64,000 bases of DNA, taken from Herbiconiux sp. GTDB lineage: Bacteria; Actinomycetota; Actinomycetes; Actinomycetales; Microbacteriaceae. Below the pieces are notes generated by a model. The model ran no database searches, was not told where the DNA came from, and was given only the letters and a program-made list of their open reading frames with translations. The stretch is from assembly GCF_023264855.1 (NCBI RefSeq), contig NZ_JAHFUW010000016.1, forward strand, positions 1 through 64,000. Reading direction: 5' to 3'. Positions 43,476 to 51,696 of this stretch are shown here, piece after piece. Every line of letters starts with the position of its first letter. The stretch's first letter is position 1. The translations under genes were made by a program, and so were the position numbers.

Positions 43476-43481
43476 TAGAGT
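43476..43481 (+). promoter_or_regulatory. -10 box of a leaderless promoter
   Basis: TAGAGT ends 6 nt before ATG 43488 of the lipid kinase gene; no ribosome site lies between. Confidence 0.45.
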
Positions 43482-43487
43482 CCGAGC

Positions 43488-44489
43488 ATGCCCACTGAAG
43501 CCGCTGAGCGCACCGTCGCCGTCGTGATCAACCCGTCCAAGTTCGCCGACGTCGACGCCGTGAAGGCGACCGTGGCCCAGGGCGCCGAGCGCGCCGGATG
43601 GAACGAGCCTCTCTGGTTCGAGACGACGGTCGAGGATTCCGGAACCGCCGCCGCCCACGAGGCTCTCGATGCGGGCGCCGACCTGGTGTGCGCGATGGGC
43701 GGCGACGGCACCGTGCGCGCGGTCGCCGCGGTGCTCCGCGGCACGAAGGTGCCGTACGGGCTGCTGCCGAGCGGTACCGGAAACCTGCTGGCGCGCAACC
43801 TCGGCCTGCCGCTCGGGTCTCTCGAAGACGCGGTCGAGATCGCCCTGCTCGGGCAGGACCGCGCGATCGACGTGGGCACCGCCACCTTCGACGACGGCGA
43901 GGAGCGCGTCTTCGTGGTGATGGGCGGCGTCGGTCTCGACGCGCAGATCATGGACAACACCGATGACGAGCTCAAGAAGAAGGTCGGCTGGGGCGCCTAC
44001 GTCGCCGCCGGCGCACCCGCACTGTTCAAGGGCGGCTTCGAGGCGACCATCACCGTCGACGGCAAGGCCGAGGAGCCCACCAACACCCTCATGGTGCTCG
44101 CCTGCAACTGCAGCTCGGTGGTGGCGAACATCGAGCTCGCCACCGGCGCCGTGCTCGACGACGGTGACCTCGAGCTCGTGATGCTGCAGCCCAACGCCGT
44201 GGCCGGCTGGCTCGGCGTGGCCATCGATGTGGCCACCCGCAACCGCAACGGCCTCGCCTCGATCAAGCAGTGGCCGGGCCGCGAGTTCGAGTTCGAGCTC
44301 GATCAGCCCGTGCTCGCCGAGCTCGACGGCGACCCGGTGGGGGAGACGACTCGCGGGCGCTTCGGCGTCGACCCGGGCTCGCTGATCGTGCGTCTGCCCG
44401 TTCCGGCCGGCAAGGCCATCGGCCTGACCCCGACCGCCACGGCCGAGACGGCCGAGACGATCGGCGCCGTGGACGACACCGCCTCGTGA
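43488..44489 (+). CDS. Diacylglycerol kinase-family lipid kinase
   Basis: The 333-residue protein has the DAGK catalytic domain (VVINPSKFADVDAVKATV, the nucleotide loop CAMGGDGTVRAVA, and LPSGTGNLLARNLGLP) and the C-terminal DAGK accessory part with GGVGLDAQIMDNT. It transfers phosphate from ATP to a lipid such as diacylglycerol. The message appears leaderless. A PAP2 phosphatase gene overlaps its end by 4 bp, so a kinase and a phosphatase with opposite reactions are co-translated. Confidence 0.87.
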   Translation: MPTEAAERTVAVVINPSKFADVDAVKATVAQGAERAGWNEPLWFETTVEDSGTAAAHEALDAGADLVCAMGGDGTVRAVAAVLRGTKVPYGLLPSGTGNLLARNLGLPLGSLEDAVEIALLGQDRAIDVGTATFDDGEERVFVVMGGVGLDAQIMDNTDDELKKKVGWGAYVAAGAPALFKGGFEATITVDGKAEEPTNTLMVLACNCSSVVANIELATGAVLDDGDLELVMLQPNAVAGWLGVAIDVATRNRNGLASIKQWPGREFEFELDQPVLAELDGDPVGETTRGRFGVDPGSLIVRLPVPAGKAIGLTPTATAETAETIGAVDDTAS

Positions 44490-45379
44490 GCCCCGACCTC
44501 CCCGAGAAGACCGCACACTCCGGCACGCCCGGCCTCCCGGAGCGGCCTCCCGTCGTCGGCCCCGATCCGGGCGTCGCGGGCGAGCTGCGGGTCGACCGCT
44601 ACCTGGGTGAGACCGACCTCACGCACTGGTACACCCCAGCCGGCCGCGTGCTGGCGGCGGGGTCGCGCCGCGTGTCGGACTTCTTCGGTCCGTACCTCAC
44701 CCTCGTCGTCACGATCGTCATCGGCGCCGGCATCGCCTTCGCGCTCAGCCTCCTGGCCGTGGCGGTGTACGACGCGGTGGCGGATGCCGACGGTGTCGCG
44801 GGCCTGGACCGTCCCCTGCTCGACTTCGCCCTCACCCTGCGAAGTCCGGTGGCGGATGCCGTGATCACCGGGTACACCGACATCGCCGGCACCATCGGGA
44901 TGCCGACCATCGCCGTGGTGAGCATGATCATCCTCGCGGTTCATCGGAAGTCGTGGACCCCGGTCGTGCTGATCGTCGCGGCCGGCGGCGGATCGCTGCT
45001 CATGACGGTCGCGGGCAAGGAGCTGATCAATCGCCAGCGCCCGCCGCTCTCGGATGCCGTGCCGCCGTTCGAGTACTCGCCCTCCTTCCCGAGCGGGCAC
45101 ACCCTCAACGCGGTCGTGGTGATCGGCATCATCGCGTATCTGCTCATCCTGCGCCGGCACACCAGGCGGGCCCGGGTGGCCCTCGCCGTGGGCGCGGCCG
45201 TGTTCGCGATCACGGTGGGGCTCAGCCGTGTCTTCCTCGGTCACCACTGGTTCACCGATGTGCTGGCCGGCTGGATCCTCGGCGCGGCCTGGCTCGCGAT
45301 CATCATCACCGCGCACCGCCTGTACCTCACCACGCGCAAACGCCGCGAAGAGGTGGCACCCGCGCCCGCGCACCCCTGA
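44486..45379 (+). CDS. PAP2-family membrane phosphatase
   Basis: A 297-residue integral membrane protein with about six helices and the three PAP2 motifs KELINRQRPP, PSFPSGHT and SRVFLGHHWFTDV, which hold the Lys/Arg phosphate-binding pair and the catalytic histidines. It removes phosphate from lipid substrates such as phosphatidate or undecaprenyl pyrophosphate. An acidic, proline-rich N-terminal tail of about 70 residues precedes helix 1. The GTG start overlaps the lipid kinase stop. Confidence 0.87.
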   Translation: MSPDLPEKTAHSGTPGLPERPPVVGPDPGVAGELRVDRYLGETDLTHWYTPAGRVLAAGSRRVSDFFGPYLTLVVTIVIGAGIAFALSLLAVAVYDAVADADGVAGLDRPLLDFALTLRSPVADAVITGYTDIAGTIGMPTIAVVSMIILAVHRKSWTPVVLIVAAGGGSLLMTVAGKELINRQRPPLSDAVPPFEYSPSFPSGHTLNAVVVIGIIAYLLILRRHTRRARVALAVGAAVFAITVGLSRVFLGHHWFTDVLAGWILGAAWLAIIITAHRLYLTTRKRREEVAPAPAHP

Positions 45380-45388
45380 CGGGCTCCT

Positions 45389-45442
45389 TTGGTCGCACTT
45401 TCGTGCGTTCGATCGCAAGTGAACGACCGAAAATGCGACCAA
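45389..45442. terminator. Imperfect hairpin between convergent genes
   Basis: TTGGTCGCA (45389-45397) pairs with 45434-45442. After one mismatch TTTCG/CGAAA continues the stem, and GTTC/GAAC closes an inner loop. It lies between the PAP2 (+) and membrane-protein (-) stops, so it may terminate both. Confidence 0.55.
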
Positions 45443-45461
45443 TGGATCGGGCGGAGGTCGA

Positions 45462-46106
45462 TCAGACCAGCGCCATGGCGCCCATGCCGGCCAGGCACAC
45501 CCCCATGCTGAGGCACTCGACACCGGTGCCGTAGCGGCGGGTGCGCAGCATCCGCACGCCGACCGCGGTCGCCGTGGCCAGGGCGAGAGCCCCGAGCAGC
45601 GCTGCGGTCAGGGCGGAACCCGAGCCGGCCCCCGCCGCCATCGCGGAGTGGTGCGTGGCGGAGGCGACCGCCCCGGTACCGGCGGTGGTGGCCGCGGCGG
45701 TGCCAGTGGTGAAGGCCCCGCCGGTGGGGTCTGCGGTGACGGGTGCGCCGACAGCGGCAGACGCCCCCGACGAACCGAGCGGGTCGGGGCCGGCGTACGA
45801 CGAGGTCGCCACCAGCAGGAACGCCATGGCGATGCCCATCACGGCTCGCGTGAGCGCCGCAGGCGAGCGGCGCGCACGTGCCAGACCTGCGAGCGAGCTC
45901 ACCACCAGCAGCGCGGCCACCGCGAACAGCCCGGTAACCCCGAGCACGGAGCCCGCGCCGAGCAGTCCCACGGCGTGCAGCAGCATCGCGCCGGTCGCGA
46001 TCACGGCCTGCGCGAGGGCGAGCGGATGCGGCCGCCGGCCCGCGGCGGCCGTCACGACCCCGACGCCCGCCGCAGCGACCATGACGACCGACAGCAGCAG
46101 GTGCAT
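45462..46106 (-). CDS. Multi-pass membrane protein, DUF5134-like
   Basis: The 214-residue protein has five or six hydrophobic segments: at the N terminus (HLLLSVVMVAAAGVGVV), ALAQAVIATGAMLLHAVGLL, LFAVAALLVVSSLAGL, one after ALTRAVMG, and two at the C terminus. A Gly/Ala/Thr-rich loop contains HHSA. It resembles small actinobacterial membrane proteins of the DUF5134 type; function unknown. It follows the amine oxidase gene by 7 bp on the same strand, so the two are probably co-transcribed. Confidence 0.7.
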   Translation of the reverse strand: MHLLLSVVMVAAAGVGVVTAAAGRRPHPLALAQAVIATGAMLLHAVGLLGAGSVLGVTGLFAVAALLVVSSLAGLARARRSPAALTRAVMGIAMAFLLVATSSYAGPDPLGSSGASAAVGAPVTADPTGGAFTTGTAAATTAGTGAVASATHHSAMAAGAGSGSALTAALLGALALATATAVGVRMLRTRRYGTGVECLSMGVCLAGMGAMALV

Positions 46107-46113
46107 CGGCAGA

Positions 46114-48078
46114 TCAGTGCTCGTCGTGCGCGTGCCCCGCGTGATGCCCCGGCGCGCAGTGCGCCGACTCGGTCGCGGGCACGTCGAGCGTGGGGTTGCG
46201 GTCGAAGAAGCCGTGCGGCTTGAGTGTGAATCCGGCGTAGTCGACCGGCATGATCGGCCAGTCCTCCAGCCGCGGGAAATGGGTCAGCCCGAAGGTGTGC
46301 CACACCACGAGATCCTGCCCGTCGATGTCGCGGTCGCCGGCGATGTAGTCCGGCAGGCCCGCGTGCCCGGGATGCTGGTTCACGGTGCGCCCCGCCGCCC
46401 AGAGCTGTTCGCGGTCGTACCGGCTCACCCAGAGATGGTGCGTGGCGAAGGCCGCACGCGCCCGGGCCGAGGAGTCGTCGCTGGAGAGCAGCGTCGGGGC
46501 GCCCTGCGGGAACAGCACGTACGAGGTCGGCTCGCCCAGCCGGTTCGTGGCTGTGGCCGAGCTGATCCGCCACACCCGGCCGGCCAGCGGATCCGCGTCG
46601 CGCACGGCGGCCTTCTCGGTGGCGAGCCGCGTCACCGTGCGGGTGAAGGCGTTGCCCCACGGGTTGCCGGGCCCCGACGCCACGCGCGCGACATCCAGCT
46701 CGTCGACCGCGTTCAGGTCACCGTCGACCGCCATGTCGAGCCGCGCGCTGAACAGGTGCTGATGCACCGGTGCGCCGAGGCCCGGCGCGAGCACGGTGGC
46801 GTACGGGTAGTCGCCCCCCGGATGCCCCGAGGTGAACACGATGCCCGTCGCCTTCGCCTCGAGCTCGATCGTGCCGTCGAGGTAGAGGTACCAGTAGAAG
46901 CCGTAGTCGTAGTTGCCGACGGTCACGAAGAACGAGATCACGATGCGGCGCTGGCGGCGGGTCTCCGAGGTGCCGGCGAAGTCGTCCTTGTGCTTCCAGA
47001 GGATCCCGTAGTCCTCCTCGTGGATGCAGACGGCGTTGCGGATGGTCGTCGGCGCACCGAAGTCGTCGGCCACCACGGCATCCAGGTAGGTGATCTCGCC
47101 CACGCAGTCGCAGCCGAGCTCGAGCGAGTTCGCGAGCCGCCCGAACTGGTACTCGCCCACGTCGAAGTAGTTCTGCCAGGCGTGCGTCGGGGTGGGGTCA
47201 CCGTAGTTCACCACCATCTCCGACACGGAGGCCCGGTTGATGATCGGCCGCATCCGCTCGCCGTCGCGGAACGCCAGCCCGTGCAGCGTGAGCCCCTCGC
47301 GCCCGTTGAAGCCGAGGCGCACCCGCCAGTTCTCCCACTCGAGCACGTCGTCGTCGAGGGTGAAAGAGACGCCCTCCGGCTGGGTGATCGAGATCGGCTT
47401 GAGCGTGCTGCGCAGCGGCCCGCGCACCTCGGGGTCGAGGTAGTCGCCCGACTCCTGCGGCACGTGCACCACGTCGGTCTCGATCAGGCGCAGGATGCTG
47501 CCGCTGGTCACGTCGACGTGGGCCACCACGCCGTCGATCGGATGCGCCCACGCCAGGTCGCGCGGATGCGCCTGCCAGAACGCCAGCGTGCGGAACACCC
47601 GGCGCCCCACCTCGTCGGCGTAGCCGAACACGCCCGCCGAGAGCGCCACGACGCGCACCTGGTCGAGGTCGGTGATGCCGCGGCGGGCGATGGCGTCGAC
47701 CCAGGCGGGGTCGGCCTTCACGACGGCTTCGGCGGTGGCGAAGTCCTCGTCGAAGGTGGGCCCCCAGCCCTCGCGGGCGGGGTCGACGTCGCGCACGGCG
47801 GTCACCGAGCCGACGCCGGTCGTCGCGTCGAGCGTCACGATCACGTCGCGCAGCACCGGGCCGCCCTCGGCCGTCAGATCGGTCAGCAGAGCGGATGCCT
47901 CGCGCGGCACCGCGCCGCCGGCACCCCCGGCCCGCACCAGCGCCTTGTCGGGTTCGCGCACGCCGACATAGGAGTAGCGCACGCCTGGTCCGCCCAGTCC
48001 GGCGGCTTCGACGGCGACGCGGAGGGCGCCGATCTCGTCGGCGGAGAGGGACGGGCGGAGCGGATCCGGAGCGGTCAT
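46114..48078 (-). CDS. Copper amine oxidase, phenylethylamine oxidase-like
   Basis: A 654-residue topaquinone enzyme that oxidises a primary amine to aldehyde, ammonia and hydrogen peroxide. Compared with Arthrobacter globiformis phenylethylamine oxidase all key residues fit an offset of eight: TPQ precursor Tyr390 in GNYDYGF, base Asp306 in YFDVGEYQFG, and copper ligands His439, His441 (HQH) and His600 (GLTHF). Phenylethylamine and tyramine are therefore likely substrates. No signal peptide is seen. The C-terminal tail HCAPGHHAGHAHDEH is unusually histidine-rich and may aid copper loading. AGAGGA precedes ATG 48078. It is divergent from the aromatic transporter operon. Confidence 0.92.
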   Translation of the reverse strand: MTAPDPLRPSLSADEIGALRVAVEAAGLGGPGVRYSYVGVREPDKALVRAGGAGGAVPREASALLTDLTAEGGPVLRDVIVTLDATTGVGSVTAVRDVDPAREGWGPTFDEDFATAEAVVKADPAWVDAIARRGITDLDQVRVVALSAGVFGYADEVGRRVFRTLAFWQAHPRDLAWAHPIDGVVAHVDVTSGSILRLIETDVVHVPQESGDYLDPEVRGPLRSTLKPISITQPEGVSFTLDDDVLEWENWRVRLGFNGREGLTLHGLAFRDGERMRPIINRASVSEMVVNYGDPTPTHAWQNYFDVGEYQFGRLANSLELGCDCVGEITYLDAVVADDFGAPTTIRNAVCIHEEDYGILWKHKDDFAGTSETRRQRRIVISFFVTVGNYDYGFYWYLYLDGTIELEAKATGIVFTSGHPGGDYPYATVLAPGLGAPVHQHLFSARLDMAVDGDLNAVDELDVARVASGPGNPWGNAFTRTVTRLATEKAAVRDADPLAGRVWRISSATATNRLGEPTSYVLFPQGAPTLLSSDDSSARARAAFATHHLWVSRYDREQLWAAGRTVNQHPGHAGLPDYIAGDRDIDGQDLVVWHTFGLTHFPRLEDWPIMPVDYAGFTLKPHGFFDRNPTLDVPATESAHCAPGHHAGHAHDEH

Positions 48079-48149
48079 GCGAGCATCCTCTGCTTTATTT
48101 AGCGATTGCTCGATAATAGGAGGCGGGCGCGACGGGGCGCAAGAGCCGG

Positions 48150-48215
48150 TTGCGCTGATCCGGAACCCGACTTAGCATGGGTTCGATAGTGGAATAGCGT
48201 GTTCGATAATCGAAC
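48150..48215 (+). promoter_or_regulatory. Promoter with tandem IclR-type operators before the MHS transporter operon
   Basis: TTGCGC (48150-48155), a 17-bp spacer and TAGCAT (48173-48178) form a promoter. Just downstream lie GTTCGATAGTGGAAT (48181-48195) and the perfect 7-bp-arm palindrome GTTCGATAATCGAAC (48201-48215), exactly 20 bp apart. TCGATAAT also occurs at 48110-48117, near the divergent amine oxidase. The pattern resembles operators of aromatic-pathway IclR regulators. Confidence 0.6.
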
Positions 48216-48299
48216 GAACCGAACGCCGCGACGCAGCCCACGAGGCGCAGCCACGAAGGCACTGACAACGACGACAGCCTGTACGAAGGAGTACATCCG

Positions 48300-49673
48300 A
48301 TGAGCTCAACGAGGTTCACCCCTACCGGATCCCTGGCCGCGGTCGGTGATCGCCGCCGCGTCGTGTTCGCCACGATCATCGGCACCACCGTGGAGTGGTA
48401 CGACTTCTTCGTCTACGCCTCGGCCGCCGCCCTGGTGTTCGGGCAGCTGTTCTTCCAGCCCGCCGGCGAGCAGGCCGCCATCCTGCTGTCGTTCGCGACC
48501 GTGGGCGTGAGCTTCCTGTTCCGGCCGCTCGGCGCCTTCCTGGCCGGCCACTTCGGCGACAAGTACGGGCGGCGTGTGGTGCTCGTGCTCACGCTGATCC
48601 TGATGGGCGCCGCCACCGCGCTGATCGGCCTGCTGCCGACGTTCGCGCAGATCGGCATCCTCGCGCCGATCCTGCTCATCCTGTTGCGCATCATCCAGGG
48701 CATCTCGGCCGGGGGCGAGTGGGGCGGCGCGGTGCTGATGGCCGTGGAGCACGCTCCCACGAAGAAGCGCGGCCTGTTCGGCGCCTCGCCGCAGCTCGGT
48801 GTGCCACTGGGTCTCCTGCTCGCCTCCGGCATCATGGCGCTGATGGCCGTGATCGCGCCCGGCGACGCCTTCCTCGAGTGGGGCTGGCGGGTGCCGTTCC
48901 TGCTCAGCGTGGTGCTCATCCTGATCGGCTACTGGGTGCGCCGCAAGGTCGAGGAGAGCCCGGTGTTCGAAGAGCTCGCCCTCCGCAAGGAGAAGGCGCG
49001 GATGCCGATCGTGCAGCTCTTCCGCAAGCACCTGCTGCTCGTCGTGATCGCCGCACTCGTGTTCGCGGGCAACAACGCCGTGGGCTACATGACCACGGGC
49101 GGCTACATCCAGAACTACGCCACCAACCCCGACGGCCCGATCGGCCTCGAGCGCGGCCCGGTGCTCTGGGCGGTGGCCGGCAGCGCGGTCACCTGGTTGC
49201 TGTCGACGCTCTTCGCCGGCTGGATCTCCGACCGGATCGGGCGCCGCACCACCTACATCCTCGGCTGGGTGCTGCAGCTGATCGGCGTCTTCGCGCTCTT
49301 CCCGCTCGTGAACACGGGCACGGTGGGCGGACTGTTCGGCGGTGTCGCCATCCTCACCATCGGGCTCGGCCTCACCTACGGGCCGCAGGCGGCGCTGTAT
49401 TCGGAGCTGTTCCCCGCCTCGATCCGCTTCTCGGGCGTCTCGATCTCGTACGCGATCGGCGCGATCCTCGGCGGCGCCTTCGCGCCCACCATCGCCACCG
49501 CGCTGGTGCAGGCGACGGGCACGACCATGTCGGTCACCTGGTACCTGGCCGGGATGACGGTGGTGGGTCTCGTCGCCACCCTGCTGCTGCGCGACCGCAG
49601 CGGCATCCCGCTCGGGCCCGACCACGAGGCCGAGCAGGCCGCCAGCCCGATCTACGGCGCCAAGCGCGCCTGA
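48300..49673 (+). CDS. MHS-family aromatic acid:H+ symporter
   Basis: A 457-residue major facilitator with 12 helices and the metabolite:H+ symporter hallmarks TTVEWYDFFVYA, GHFGDKYGRR (motif A), RIIQGISAGGEWGGAVLM and YSELFPASIRFSGVS. This family imports shikimate, dicarboxylates and aromatic acids; members next to 3-hydroxybenzoate genes transport that acid. It heads an operon with a MobA-like hydroxylase 75 bp downstream. The promoter carries tandem palindromic operators. Confidence 0.87.
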   Translation: MSSTRFTPTGSLAAVGDRRRVVFATIIGTTVEWYDFFVYASAAALVFGQLFFQPAGEQAAILLSFATVGVSFLFRPLGAFLAGHFGDKYGRRVVLVLTLILMGAATALIGLLPTFAQIGILAPILLILLRIIQGISAGGEWGGAVLMAVEHAPTKKRGLFGASPQLGVPLGLLLASGIMALMAVIAPGDAFLEWGWRVPFLLSVVLILIGYWVRRKVEESPVFEELALRKEKARMPIVQLFRKHLLLVVIAALVFAGNNAVGYMTTGGYIQNYATNPDGPIGLERGPVLWAVAGSAVTWLLSTLFAGWISDRIGRRTTYILGWVLQLIGVFALFPLVNTGTVGGLFGGVAILTIGLGLTYGPQAALYSELFPASIRFSGVSISYAIGAILGGAFAPTIATALVQATGTTMSVTWYLAGMTVVGLVATLLLRDRSGIPLGPDHEAEQAASPIYGAKRA

Positions 49674-49748
49674 GCCCGGCATCCGGCGCTCGCCCACCTC
49701 ACCCGCCCCCTCGACCGCAGCGTTCTGCACCGACCCGAAGGACATCCC

Positions 49749-51674
49749 ATGCAGTTCCACCACCACGGTTACGTCTCCGGAGACCCGCGGATCGCCCCGG
49801 CCGCCGGCGTCGGCATCGACCGCCCGGCCGAGCTCCCCGATCAGGTCGACGTGCTCATCGTCGGGGCGGGCCCGGCCGGCATGATCCTCGCCGCCCAGCT
49901 CGCTCAGTTCCCCGAGATCGACGCGCGACTGGTGGAGCGCCGGGCGGGGCGGCTGGAGATCGGCCAGGCCGACGGCATCCAGGCCCGCAGCAACGAGACC
50001 TTCCAGGCCTTCGGGTTCGCCGAGCGCATCATCAGCGAGGCGTACCAGATCAGCGAGATGGCGTTCTGGGCACCGGATCCGGCCGATCCGTCGAGCATCG
50101 TGCGCACCTCGCGCCCGGTCGACGACGAGCACGGCGTGAGCGAGTTCCCGCACATGATCGTGAACCAGGCGCGGGTGCTCGACTACTTCGCCGAGGCTGC
50201 GCGCAACGCACCGGCCCGCATGGAGGTCGACTACGGGTACGAGTTCCTGGGCCTCGAGATCGACGAGGCCGGCGCGAGCTCTTCGGGCGACTACCCCGTC
50301 GAGGTCTCCCTGCGGATGACGGCGGGCCCGGATGCCGGCCGCGAGCGCCGCGTGCGCGCCAAGTACGTGGTGGGCTGCGACGGCGCCCGCAGCGGTGTGC
50401 GCCAGTCGATCGGCCGCACGCTCGACGGGGATCAGGCCTTCCACGCCTGGGCCGTGATGGACGTGCTGGCGGTCTCCGACTTCCCCGACATCCGCCTGAA
50501 GTGCGCCATCCAGTCGAAAGCGGGCAGCATCCTGCACATCCCGCGCGAGGGCGGCTACCTCTTCCGCACCTACGTCGACCTGGGCGAGGTCGACCCGGCC
50601 GACAACGGTGCCGTGCGCAAGACCACGGTCGAGGCGGCGGTCGCCAAAGCGAACCAGATCATGCACCCGTACTCGCTCGACGTGAAGGATGTCGCCTGGT
50701 CGAGCGTCTACGAGGTGGGCCACCGCCTGACGGACAAGTTCGACGACGTGCCGCACGGCGACGAGCGCTGCCCGCGGGTGTTCATCGCGGGCGACGCCTG
50801 CCACACGCACAGCGCCAAGGCCGGCCAGGGCATGAACGTGTCGATGCAGGACGGCTTCAACCTCGGCTGGAAGCTGGCGCAGGTGCTGCTCGGAAAGAGT
50901 CCCGAGAGCCTGCTGAAGACCTACTCCGATGAACGGCAGGTGATCGCGAAGAATCTGATCGACTTCGACAAGGAGTGGTCGACCCTGATGGCCAGGAAGC
51001 CCGAGGAGTTCGACAGCCCCGAGGAGCTCGCCGAGTTCTACGTGCGCACGATCGAGTTCCCCGCCGGCTTCATGACGCAGTACCCGCCGTCGATGCTGAT
51101 CGGCGAGGCCGTGCACCAAGAACTGGCCGGCGGATTCCCCATCGGCAAGCGCTTCAAGTCGGTGCCCACCGTGCGGGTGGCCGACGGCAACCCGATCCAC
51201 CTCGGCCACCACGCGCGGGCCGACGGGCGCTGGCGGCTGTACGCCTTCGCCCCGGAGTCCGCGGGCAGCGGCGACCAGGGCGTCTTCGCCGAGTGGGCCG
51301 AGTGGCTCGCCACCGCGCCCGATTCGCCGGTGGTGGCCTACACGCCCGAGGGGGCCGCATCCGATGCGGTGTTCGACGTGAAGGCCGTCTTCCCGCAGCG
51401 GCACACCGAGGTCGACATCACGCGGGTGCCGAAGGTGTTCCTGCCGCGCACGGGGCCGTTCGACCTGATCGACTACGAGAAGGTCTACGCGGCCGCTCCG
51501 GGCGACGACATCTTCACGCTGCGCGAGATCGACCGGCAGAACGGATGCGTCGTGGTGGTGCGCCCGGATCAGTACGTCGCGCACGTGCTCCCGCTCACCG
51601 CCCGGGCCGAGCTGGCGGACTTCTTCGCCGGCAACCTGCTGCCGGCAAAGAAGCCCGCCGCCGTGCTCGCCTAG
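49749..51674 (+). CDS. mobA: FAD-dependent monooxygenase, 3-hydroxybenzoate 4-monooxygenase-like
   Basis: The 641-residue flavoprotein closely follows Comamonas MobA in length and sequence: DVLIVGAGPAGMILAAQL (FAD fold), GQADGIQARSNETFQAFGF, VVGCDGARSGVRQSIGR, VFIAGDACHTHSAKAGQGMN, and a C-terminal thioredoxin-like phenol-hydroxylase domain ending IDRQNGCVVVVRPDQYVA. MobA converts 3-hydroxybenzoate to protocatechuate with NADPH and O2. Similar flavoenzymes act on phenol or resorcinol, so the substrate is probable, not proven. It is co-transcribed with the MHS symporter and convergent with a ThDP enzyme. No protocatechuate ring-cleavage genes are in the window. Confidence 0.85.
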   Translation: MQFHHHGYVSGDPRIAPAAGVGIDRPAELPDQVDVLIVGAGPAGMILAAQLAQFPEIDARLVERRAGRLEIGQADGIQARSNETFQAFGFAERIISEAYQISEMAFWAPDPADPSSIVRTSRPVDDEHGVSEFPHMIVNQARVLDYFAEAARNAPARMEVDYGYEFLGLEIDEAGASSSGDYPVEVSLRMTAGPDAGRERRVRAKYVVGCDGARSGVRQSIGRTLDGDQAFHAWAVMDVLAVSDFPDIRLKCAIQSKAGSILHIPREGGYLFRTYVDLGEVDPADNGAVRKTTVEAAVAKANQIMHPYSLDVKDVAWSSVYEVGHRLTDKFDDVPHGDERCPRVFIAGDACHTHSAKAGQGMNVSMQDGFNLGWKLAQVLLGKSPESLLKTYSDERQVIAKNLIDFDKEWSTLMARKPEEFDSPEELAEFYVRTIEFPAGFMTQYPPSMLIGEAVHQELAGGFPIGKRFKSVPTVRVADGNPIHLGHHARADGRWRLYAFAPESAGSGDQGVFAEWAEWLATAPDSPVVAYTPEGAASDAVFDVKAVFPQRHTEVDITRVPKVFLPRTGPFDLIDYEKVYAAAPGDDIFTLREIDRQNGCVVVVRPDQYVAHVLPLTARAELADFFAGNLLPAKKPAAVLA

Positions 51675-51696
51675 ACCACCCGGGCGAGCCCGGTCG

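Noticed and set aside
40883-43975. Minus-strand open frame of about 1030 codons
   Set aside because: It is antisense to the IclR, permease, TetR and lipid kinase genes and has no recognisable domain.
48306-51584. Minus-strand open frame of about 1090 codons
   Set aside because: It is antisense to the MHS symporter and MobA-like genes, both of which have full family motifs. Composition is typical of an antisense shadow.
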